From NCBI GenBank assembly GCA_015658585.1, contig DQOP01000147.1:1-6030 (forward strand): a stretch of 6,030 bases of DNA, in the 5' to 3' direction. The stretch is from Candidatus Poseidoniales archaeon (GTDB lineage: Archaea > Thermoplasmatota > Poseidoniia > MGIII > CG-Epi1). How positions within the stretch are numbered: the stretch's first letter is position 1; each line of letters opens with the position of its first letter. Both the position numbers and the translations under genes were made by a program. The notes below the pieces were generated by a model. The model did no database searches. It had not been told where the DNA came from and worked only from the letters and a program-made list of their open reading frames with translations. Shown here piece by piece: positions 1 through 4,453 of the stretch.

Positions 1-15
1 CCCGCACATCGCCAT
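1..15 (-). CDS. Possible start of a further leftward gene (five codons only)
   Basis: Reading leftward, an ATG at 15-13 opens a frame MAMCG that runs off the window edge, with a second ATG two codons in. It begins 30 bases after the stop codon of the mutase B12-binding subunit, a spacing that would suit a next gene in the same direction. In many archaea a MeaB-type GTPase or methylmalonyl-CoA epimerase lies beside this subunit, but five residues cannot show any family and these do not resemble a typical MeaB start. The preceding bases are very AT-rich with no Shine-Dalgarno motif. This is only a candidate start. Confidence 0.25.
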
Positions 16-45
16 TTTTAAAATTTCTAATTAGTTCAGTTTGGT

Positions 46-444
46 TCAATTTGCAATTCCGTTGATGTAGTCTATTATTTCGGTTGTTGAGGATCCAGGT
101 CCAAAGATTGCCTCAATGCCCATCTTCTTCCACTTTGGAATCTCTTCGTCTGGAATGATCCCCCCAGCAATTATTCGAATATCGTCAACTCCTCTTTCTT
201 TCAGAAGTTCTACTACTTTAGGAAAAATGTGACTATGGGCCCCAGAAAGTATGCTCAGACCAATAAACTGTACATCCTCCTGTATAGCCGCTTCCACTAT
301 ATCTTCAGGGCTTTGTCTTAATCCGGTGTAAATAACTTCCATGCCGGCGTCCCGGAGGGCCCTGGCGACGACCTTCGCACCTCGGTCATGTCCATCGAGA
401 CCGGGTTTAGCAATCAGGATTCTAATTTTTCCTTTCTTGCCCAT
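46..444 (-). CDS. mcmA2: Methylmalonyl-CoA mutase, cobalamin-binding (C-terminal/small) subunit
   Basis: This 132-residue protein is the stand-alone B12-binding domain of methylmalonyl-CoA mutase, which with a separate catalytic subunit interconverts methylmalonyl-CoA and succinyl-CoA in the cytoplasm. The base-off/His-on signature DxHxxG is seen at D17-G18-H19-D20-R21-G22 within [11 protein letters not shown]19 would be the lower axial cobalt ligand. The SxL element is S64-I65-L66 and the GG element is G94-G95, followed by the FGPGSS strand and loop near 114-119, all in the order of the family's Rossmann-like fold. The length is typical for split archaeal mutases, where the catalytic subunit is encoded elsewhere; it is not in this window. 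The start at 444 is preceded by no Shine-Dalgarno motif but by a TATA-like box about 25 bases away, so a leaderless message is plausible. It could alternatively serve a related acyl-CoA mutase (for example ethylmalonyl- or isobutyryl-CoA type), since the small subunits look alike. Confidence 0.93.
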   Translation of the reverse strand: MGKKGKIRILIAKPGLDGHDRGAKVVARALRDAGMEVIYTGLRQSPEDIVEAAIQEDVQFIGLSILSGAHSHIFPKVVELLKERGVDDIRIIAGGIIPDEEIPKWKKMGIEAIFGPGSSTTEIIDYINGIAN

Positions 445-464
445 AAATCAATCCACAAATCCGT

Positions 465-472
465 CTATTTAA
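465..472 (-). promoter_or_regulatory. TATA-like box for the mutase subunit gene
   Basis: On the minus strand the octamer TTAAATAG is centred about 25 bases upstream of the mutase-subunit ATG at 444. That is the normal distance between an archaeal TATA box and a transcription start, so transcription could begin at or very near the start codon, giving a leaderless message. The absence of a purine-rich ribosome site in the 28-base gap supports this. The box overlaps the last codons of the upstream membrane-protein gene. Assignment rests on sequence and spacing only. Confidence 0.4.
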
Positions 473-1087
473 CTATTTACGACGGCGGCTTGCCAATGCT
501 GATACTCTGCTAGGTTTACCTTTGGGAGTGGTTTTCTTCTTTTTCGGTTTTTTGGTTTTTCCTTTTTCTTTCTTAGATTTCTCTACCTTTTTCTTTGGAC
601 TACCAAAGAATGATTTCAGTTTATCGGTAGCTGATTCCTTGGGTTCATCAGGGACCGCCATTGAACTTTGTTCCTCATCACTGTTTTTAGTTCCTTCATT
701 GGCCCATTTCTCTTCGTCCAAGTCTATGTTGTCTGGCAATCCTCTAGTGCTTCTAACTCCTATTGTGAAGGACCCCAAGGTGAAGACTATCATCATTCCA
801 AATATCAGTGGTTCTGCAACATTTATCTTCAGAGAAGGACCTAGTGCCAAAGATAATATCACGAATAAACTTACAACCAGCCCAATAGCCCATCCACCCC
901 CTACAGTCAGTATGTATGTCAAATGCCAATTACTGGGTAATTCTTTGGCCCCGGCTCTTCCTGCAAGAAATGGAATTATAATTAGTGAAACCGGAATCCC
1001 CACTGGCAAAAAGATGAGAAATACAAGTCCCCCTATCATCATCTTCAATGCACTATTCCGGGCGTTCTGATATTTTTCGATGGACAT
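473..1087 (-). CDS. Multi-span membrane protein with acidic linker and highly basic C-terminal tail, family unknown
   Basis: I do not recognise this 204-residue protein. Hydrophobic segments lie near residues 16-43 (long enough for one span or a tight hairpin split at the PVGIP stretch), 56-82 and 92-112, indicating three or four membrane spans. Residues about 119-150 form an acidic, low-complexity linker rich in Asp, Glu, Ser and Pro. Residues about 155-204 are strongly basic, with repeated KKK runs and a terminal RRRK, so the tail is probably cytoplasmic and could contact nucleic acid, ribosomes or acidic lipids; that is inference. The gene begins only 27 bases after the encoded CCA of tRNA-Phe and no TATA-like box is seen in the gap, so it is probably read through from the tRNA promoter. 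There is no clear Shine-Dalgarno motif. The open frame on the opposite strand here is only the antisense image of the Lys-rich tail and hydrophobic spans. Confidence 0.85.
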   Translation of the reverse strand: MSIEKYQNARNSALKMMIGGLVFLIFLPVGIPVSLIIIPFLAGRAGAKELPSNWHLTYILTVGGGWAIGLVVSLFVILSLALGPSLKINVAEPLIFGMMIVFTLGSFTIGVRSTRGLPDNIDLDEEKWANEGTKNSDEEQSSMAVPDEPKESATDKLKSFFGSPKKKVEKSKKEKGKTKKPKKKKTTPKGKPSRVSALASRRRK

Positions 1088-1114
1088 GTTTGCGTCTGTT
1101 TTCCCCGATGGGAG

Positions 1115-1190
1115 TGGTGCCGCCGGCCGGGATCGAACCGGCGACCTCGGGATCTTCAGTCCCGCGCTCTCCCAACTGAGCTACAGCGGC
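1115..1190 (-). tRNA. tRNA-Phe (GAA anticodon), with encoded 3' CCA
   Basis: A complete cloverleaf reads leftward from 1190. The acceptor stem GCCGCTG pairs with CGGCGGC (one G-U pair). The D arm is GCTC/GAGC with loop AGTTGGGA, and the anticodon stem CGGGA/TCCCG encloses loop CTGAAGA with anticodon GAA (plus-strand 1155-1157). The variable loop is AGGTC, and the T arm GCCGG/CCGGC encloses TTCGATC. The discriminator A is at 1118 and is followed directly by CCA (1117-1115), so the tail is encoded. No intron is present. The GAA anticodon decodes both Phe codons. A TATA-like box lies about 26 bases upstream. The membrane-protein gene follows closely on the same strand, suggesting a tRNA-mRNA precursor. 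Confidence 0.97.
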
Positions 1191-1211
1191 TGATGGTTTC
1201 ATTATGTGGCC

Positions 1212-1219
1212 CCATAAAA
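1212..1219 (-). promoter_or_regulatory. TATA-like box of the tRNA-Phe gene
   Basis: On the minus strand the octamer TTTTATGG is centred about 26 bases upstream of the first tRNA nucleotide at 1190. This is the expected distance for an archaeal TATA box whose transcript starts at or very close to the mature tRNA 5' end. AT-rich sequence lies just upstream of the box, where TFB would contact DNA. The same octamer occurs facing the other way at 1241-1248. Confidence 0.5.
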
Positions 1220-1240
1220 CAATTAACTATACAGAGCAAC

Positions 1241-1248
1241 TTTTATGG
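1241..1248 (+). promoter_or_regulatory. TATA-like box of the rightward gene array
   Basis: The plus-strand octamer TTTTATGG is identical to the one found on the other strand for tRNA-Phe, and the two boxes are separated by 21 bp. Projecting about 25 bases downstream puts the transcription start near 1268-1272. The transcript would then begin near the GGTGAT element at 1270-1275 and precede the small zinc-peptide gene. It is the only convincing promoter-like element seen ahead of the rightward genes, and so may drive the whole array to fen. Based on sequence and position alone. Confidence 0.45.
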
Positions 1249-1313
1249 ACCCTCCCTAAATCATTAACTGGTGATAAGGTCTGCCTAAGTTCACAGGAAG
1301 AGAATCAGCGCTT

Positions 1314-1427
1314 GTGGAAAAGTGCTATTTTTGCGAAAAAGAGATAACGGTACCAACCGGCCCCGGGTGGAATTCAACCCGGGTCATATGTAGAGACTGT
1401 TCTAAGACACAGCAAGCCCCGGATTAA
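1314..1427 (+). CDS. Small CxxC/CxxC zinc-finger peptide (37 residues, GTG start)
   Basis: A short frame from GTG at 1314 to TAA at 1425-1427 encodes 37 residues. It contains C4-Y-F-C7 and C26-R-D-C29, a Cys4 pattern with 18 residues between pairs that should bind one zinc ion. Its stop overlaps the ATG of the next zinc-ribbon gene by one base (TAATG), typical of translational coupling, and no other gene covers this stretch. A purine-rich AGGAAGAG lies 11 bases upstream of the GTG. The frame is open back to 1278, and a CTG at 1281 six bases after GGTGAT (1270-1275, a good match to the archaeal anti-Shine-Dalgarno) would give 48 residues beginning MPKFTGRES; that start is possible but non-standard. 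Function is unknown; similar short archaeal Cys4 peptides are often protein- or RNA-binding. The coding sequence also holds a near-perfect palindrome at 1362-1383. Confidence 0.7.
   Translation: MEKCYFCEKEITVPTGPGWNSTRVICRDCSKTQQAPD
1362..1383. repeat. 22-bp near-perfect palindrome
   Basis: The arms CCCGGGT (1362-1368) and ACCCGGG (1377-1383) are exact inverted repeats, and the centre GAATTC (1370-1375) is itself palindromic. Only the pair 1369/1376 fails to match, so 20 of 22 bases obey the symmetry. It lies inside the small zinc-peptide gene, about 45 bases before the next start codon. As RNA it could form a seven-pair GC-rich hairpin with an eight-base loop; as DNA it could be a dyad for a dimeric protein. 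There is no T-run after it, so it does not look like an intrinsic terminator. It may also be a by-product of the coding sequence. Confidence 0.6.
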
Positions 1428-1858
1428 TGAAAAGAGACTGCCCTAAATGCTTCTCAGCACTCAGATCTGAGATTATACGGAAAGGTATCTGGAAAGTTGA
1501 AATTGACAAGTGTGAATCTTGTTTTGGGATTTTTCTGGATAAAGGTGAATTAATGACTTTGACAGGCAATCGCCCGTTACATCATTTGACAACCAAACAT
1601 CTGGGTATAGATTCAGATTCCGAATTGCTTTGTCCAAGCTGCGGCTCATTGATGGATGATGAGCATGCCGAGGGTGTGGAGATTGATGTTTGTTTACAAT
1701 GTAACGGTGTCTGGTTGGACAAGAATGAATTGGATTCGTTGAGAGAGATAGATTCAGCCTCGATGAAAGTATTGTCTCCCGAAAAACTGGCTGAGTTATA
1801 CGATGCTGATCAGTCCGTTTCTTCCAGTGGTTTATTCAGTTGGCTCTTTGGGAGATAA
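1427..1858 (+). CDS. Tandem TFIIB-type zinc-ribbon protein (zf-TFIIB family)
   Basis: This 143-residue protein carries two copies of the short zinc-ribbon domain annotated as zf-TFIIB. Copy one has C5-P-K-C8 and C29-E-S-C32 followed by FGIFLDKGEL; copy two has C69-P-S-C72 and C89-L-Q-C92 followed by NGVWLDKNEL. Between the Cys pairs each copy has a 20- or 16-residue stretch ending in an EID motif (VEIDKC, VEIDVC), the family hallmark. The C-terminal tail is short and ends in a hydrophobic, aromatic GLFSWLFGR. The family is widespread in bacteria and archaea, but a defined role is lacking; the TFIIB name describes fold similarity and does not make this a transcription factor. Translation is probably coupled to the small zinc peptide upstream through TAATG, since no Shine-Dalgarno motif precedes the ATG. 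Its stop lies one base before the preferred cbf5 start. Confidence 0.88.
   Translation: MKRDCPKCFSALRSEIIRKGIWKVEIDKCESCFGIFLDKGELMTLTGNRPLHHLTTKHLGIDSDSELLCPSCGSLMDDEHAEGVEIDVCLQCNGVWLDKNELDSLREIDSASMKVLSPEKLAELYDADQSVSSSGLFSWLFGR
1850..1856 (+). promoter_or_regulatory. Ribosome binding site deciding the cbf5 TTG start
   Basis: GGGAGAT overlaps the end of the zinc-ribbon gene, with its GGAG core five bases ahead of the TTG at 1860. The element matches the archaeal consensus GGAGGT with one mismatch. No comparable motif precedes the ATG at 1803, which lies deep inside the upstream gene, or the ATG at 1932, which would cut conserved N-terminal residues. Confidence 0.6.
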
Positions 1859-1859
1859 T

Positions 1860-2819
1860 TTGTACAAGATCTGTGATACTGTAAGCGTCGCTTATGGAAC
1901 TCCACCCGATGAACGTTCGATAGAACAACTCATGGAATCATCAGTCATTGTAATCAACAAGCAAGCCGGTCCTTCTTCCCATCAGGTCGCGGCCTGGTTG
2001 AGGGATTCCTTTGAATTGAGGCAAACAGGACATGGAGGTACATTGGATCCCAATGTCACAGGAGTCTTGCCAATTTCAATTGGTAGAGCTTCCAAAGTCA
2101 TCAAGGTAATGCAGGAGTCCTCCAAGGAATATGTATGTCTGATGAAACATGGAAAGGACCCCGGCAAGGATCGGATAGCTGAGATGTTCACTAAATTCAC
2201 AGGACCATTATATCAGATCCCGCCTATACAGGCAGCAGTAAAGAGAGAATTGAGAATAAGAAGGGTTTATGAAATTGAAATGCTTGAGCATAAATCACAA
2301 TCTACTCTTTTCAGGGTTGAATGTGAGGGAGGGACTTATATCCGGAATTTGTGTTCAGATATAGGTTCAGCCTTGGGAAGCGGTGCTCGTATGGAGCAAT
2401 TAATAAGGACCAAATCAGGTCCGTTTACCCTGGAAGATTCGGTTTCGTTGATCAATGCTCACGATAAATACAAGAAATGGAAGGATTCAGGCAATCCCTC
2501 TCACATCTCATCTATCTTGAAACCATTGGAATCGATGCTGGTGGATTTGCCTCTGATTGATGTCAAGGATTCTGCTGTAGATGCGTTGTGCCACGGTGCG
2601 GACTTGGGATCTCCCGGAGTTGTTTCCGTATCTAAAAGCATGAAGAGAGGGCAATTGGTGTCGATAAGGACCACCAGAGGTGAGGCTATTGCGTTAGCAA
2701 GAGCAACAGTGAATGCCGATGAAATAGCTCATAATCCAAAATCCAAGGGTAAAGTTGCGCGCTTGGAACGGGTTATTATGAAAAGAGGGACCTATCCCAG
2801 AGAGTGGAGGTCTAAATGA
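1860..2819 (+). CDS. cbf5: Cbf5/TruB-type tRNA/rRNA pseudouridine synthase, TTG start
   Basis: Archaeal Cbf5 (dyskerin homologue) is the catalytic subunit of H/ACA guide ribonucleoproteins, working with Nop10, Gar1 and L7Ae to convert uridine to pseudouridine in rRNA; it can also make tRNA Psi55 without a guide. From TTG at 1860 the protein is 319 residues. Visible landmarks are the archaeal N-terminal YGTPPDERSIEQL (12-24), VINKQAGPSSHQV (31-43), and the catalytic motif GHGGTLDP with nucleophile D63. Further on are PPIQAAVKR, GGTYIRNL and the RTKSGPF element. A C-terminal PUA-like region contains CHGADLGSPGV and KRGQLVSI and ends MKRGTYPREW. The order and spacing match Pyrococcus Cbf5 closely. 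The frame is open to an ATG at 1803, but that start lies inside the preceding gene; TTG 1860 has a good ribosome site and retains all conserved residues. The stop overlaps the ccmC start (ATGA). Confidence 0.95.
   Translation: MYKICDTVSVAYGTPPDERSIEQLMESSVIVINKQAGPSSHQVAAWLRDSFELRQTGHGGTLDPNVTGVLPISIGRASKVIKVMQESSKEYVCLMKHGKDPGKDRIAEMFTKFTGPLYQIPPIQAAVKRELRIRRVYEIEMLEHKSQSTLFRVECEGGTYIRNLCSDIGSALGSGARMEQLIRTKSGPFTLEDSVSLINAHDKYKKWKDSGNPSHISSILKPLESMLVDLPLIDVKDSAVDALCHGADLGSPGVVSVSKSMKRGQLVSIRTTRGEAIALARATVNADEIAHNPKSKGKVARLERVIMKRGTYPREWRSK
2806..2811 (+). promoter_or_regulatory. Canonical Shine-Dalgarno site for ccmC
   Basis: GGAGGT, an exact match to the archaeal ribosome-binding consensus, sits inside the last codons of cbf5, four bases before the ccmC ATG at 2816. 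It is the best ribosome site in the window and fixes the ccmC start, which shares the four-base ATGA overlap with the cbf5 stop. Confidence 0.75.
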
Positions 2820-3511
2820 AATATAAATGGGAATTGAGGGAAGCGGTGGGTCTCCTCGGATTTCTTTTGGTACTTGCAACCTTGTACTTTGGCCTGATAT
2901 CTACAGGCCCTGCCAAATTTTTTACAGCTCCTAATGCCCAGAAATTATTCTATTTCCATGTTCCCTCTGGTCTGGTCACTTATCTGGCCTTCCTGATGGT
3001 AGTTGGAGGCAGTGCTCTCTATCTCTATAATCAATCTCATTATGCTGATAGGGTTGCCAAGTGTTCAGCTGAATTAGGGATAGTTTTTGGTTTTATGTCT
3101 CTGGCATCTGGAACTTTCTGGATGAAAGCGGAATGGGGTGGAGACATAGCTTCCCGTTTTTTGACAGATATGAGGCTGGCCACAACTCTTGCAATGTGGA
3201 TTCTGTACATAGCCTATTTTGTCTATCGAAGGCAACCTGAGACCTCGATTGTCAAGAATAATGCAGCAGTTCTGGGAATGTCTGGTTTGATTATGGTACC
3301 TTTGTCATACCTGTCGTCACGTTTTCTTAGATCCCATCATCCCGTTATTGTGGGCACGGCGGATCAAGACAGTCTGGATCCATCTCTCAGGGTAGGGTTG
3401 TATATGGGTATCCTGGCATTTATTCTTCTGTATTCTTTTTTGCTGAATATTAGAATGCAAATTGAGGAGATGGATAAAGTGATATTTTCCAGGAAAATGG
3501 GGAACCTATGA
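2816..3511 (+). CDS. ccmC: CcmC-like haem-handling protein of cytochrome c maturation, with degenerate WWD segment
   Basis: CcmC belongs to the haem-handling (CcmF/CcsA-related) membrane family and loads haem onto CcmE for system I cytochrome c maturation. This 231-residue protein has about six spans (near 10-29, 52-71, 85-101, 120-137, 149-168, 191-211). The first conserved His sits in YFHVPSG (H48), matching the HVP motif before span two. The second is in the RSHHP motif (H174 or H175), matching the His of the fifth outside loop. The W-rich segment between them normally reads WGxWWxWDxRLT; here it reads AEWG followed by GDIASRFLTDMRLAT (107-123), keeping W102, W107, the Asp (D118) and the RL but lacking the central tryptophans and apparently carrying about four extra residues. 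Haem transfer may therefore differ. The length is normal for the family. Neighbours with CcmD- and CcmE-like features support the call. Confidence 0.88.
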   Translation: MKYKWELREAVGLLGFLLVLATLYFGLISTGPAKFFTAPNAQKLFYFHVPSGLVTYLAFLMVVGGSALYLYNQSHYADRVAKCSAELGIVFGFMSLASGTFWMKAEWGGDIASRFLTDMRLATTLAMWILYIAYFVYRRQPETSIVKNNAAVLGMSGLIMVPLSYLSSRFLRSHHPVIVGTADQDSLDPSLRVGLYMGILAFILLYSFLLNIRMQIEEMDKVIFSRKMGNL

Positions 3512-4047
3512 GAATCGGTTTAATTCTAGTTATCTTGCTGTCCCTGGCTCCGTTTTCATCAGCAGGGCAATATTGTCATGAAGATAATTGTTTCACAAAT
3601 AGGGGTTACATCCATCTGAATGAAGAGGATTTGTACGTATATTATAATTCATTATTCACGATTGGGGAAAATTGGTTCGTCGTATTTCATGTTACTGGTA
3701 CAGACAATGACTACGATGTAGACCTCTCTTTTGAAGATGGTAATTCCAAGAGTCTGACTTTACCGGGAGGTAGTTCTAATCACACAGATTCTGTCAGTTT
3801 CCCTGGTTCTACTTTTGCGTCCGAAAAGTTTGATTTCAATTTACACTTGACCATAACCCAGTCCCAAAGTGGGGAGGTTGTTGCGAATAGTACCTTTAAG
3901 ATAGACATAAACAAACCCTCAGATGATGATATGTTCTATCTGTGGGGAGGCATGACTGTATTCTGGGTTGCGATAGGCGCCTATGTTCTGTATCTTTCAA
4001 GCCAATTCAGGGAATTGAACAAAAAGGTGGAGAGAATTGAAAAGTGA
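3508..4047 (+). CDS. Exported protein with CcmD-like C-terminal membrane anchor
   Basis: The 179-residue product starts with a clear signal peptide (MRIGLILVILLSLAP, likely cut after S-S-A at residue 19). There follows an extracytoplasmic domain of about 120 residues rich in alternating polar/hydrophobic strands, probably a beta-sandwich, with a C23-HEDN-C28 pair immediately after the cleavage site. Near 142-164 is one membrane span (MFYLWGGMTVFWVAIGAYVLYL), then a short basic amphipathic helix SSQFRELNKKVERIEK. The anchor and tail resemble CcmD, normally a 40-70 residue protein with an N-out single span and a basic coiled tail that helps release holo-CcmE from CcmABC. Its position between ccmC and ccmE is also that of ccmD. 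The large exported domain is not part of ordinary CcmD, so this may be a fused or lineage-specific CcmD. Its ATG overlaps the ccmC stop by four bases. CcmD similarity is an inference from position and topology. Confidence 0.75.
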   Translation: MRIGLILVILLSLAPFSSAGQYCHEDNCFTNRGYIHLNEEDLYVYYNSLFTIGENWFVVFHVTGTDNDYDVDLSFEDGNSKSLTLPGGSSNHTDSVSFPGSTFASEKFDFNLHLTITQSQSGEVVANSTFKIDINKPSDDDMFYLWGGMTVFWVAIGAYVLYLSSQFRELNKKVERIEK

Positions 4048-4448
4048 TGGAATCCGATAGACGTACCAAAGTTCCCTGGTCTCCCTGGTCGAAGGGATTG
4101 CTTGCCTTTTCGGTTCTGATTGCCACAGGAATTGTGGTTTTCACCACGGTAGATGAACAATCGATGTATGTTTCTGTAGAGGAAGTAGTTTCTGGTGATT
4201 ATCAGAATGGGGCCAATTTGCAGGTTCATGGTACTATTACAGATATTAAGATCAACGATTGCATCATGGTCGATGGTAACTATTCGCTTAGAGTCGACAT
4301 TTCATCGATTATTCTCCCGGACACTTTTGCAGAGAATAAGGGAGCGACATTTACAGGGATTCTGCGTGTTGTTGATGGAGAAATGTATCTGGAGGCCATA
4401 AAAGTACAAATGGGCTGTCCTTCTAAGTATGAACCAGCGGAAGAGTAG
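4047..4448 (+). CDS. ccmE: CcmE haem chaperone, CxxxY type
   Basis: CcmE takes haem covalently from CcmC on the outer face of the membrane and delivers it to the cytochrome c ligase. From ATG 4047 it is 133 residues; a GTG at 4044 would add one residue and overlap the upstream stop. Using numbering from the GTG, the N-terminal anchor spans about 17-34. The beta-barrel domain carries the family landmarks Y42-VSVEEV, GANLQVHGTI (56-65), ILPDTFAENKGATFTG (90-105) and the LEAIKV strand. The end reads GCPSKYEP, so the haem-attachment motif is C125-x-x-x-Y129 instead of the bacterial HxxxY. CxxxY CcmE is known from archaea and some sulfate-reducing bacteria. A second cysteine, C73, lies in the barrel. 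The start overlaps the preceding stop as TGATG, and rtcB follows after five bases. Confidence 0.9.
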   Translation: MESDRRTKVPWSPWSKGLLAFSVLIATGIVVFTTVDEQSMYVSVEEVVSGDYQNGANLQVHGTITDIKINDCIMVDGNYSLRVDISSIILPDTFAENKGATFTGILRVVDGEMYLEAIKVQMGCPSKYEPAEE

Positions 4449-4453
4449 ACCTT

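Noticed and set aside
522..1070. Open frame of 182 codons on the plus strand, Phe-rich at its start
   Set aside because: It is the antisense of the Lys-rich tail and membrane spans of the minus-strand gene; AAA/AAG codons read back as Phe/Leu. It has no promoter, no ribosome site and no recognisable domain.
1115..1190. tRNA gene as an integration site
   Set aside because: No integrase gene and no partial copy of the tRNA 3' end was seen elsewhere in the window.
1362..1383. Palindrome as a transcription terminator
   Set aside because: No T-run follows it, it lies within a gene and translation of the next gene is coupled across it.
1982..2200. 72-codon minus-strand frame inside cbf5
   Set aside because: It lies wholly opposite the conserved catalytic region of Cbf5 and has no family features.
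4195..4401. 68-codon plus-strand frame inside ccmE
   Set aside because: Alternative frame of the conserved CcmE barrel, with no independent start signals.
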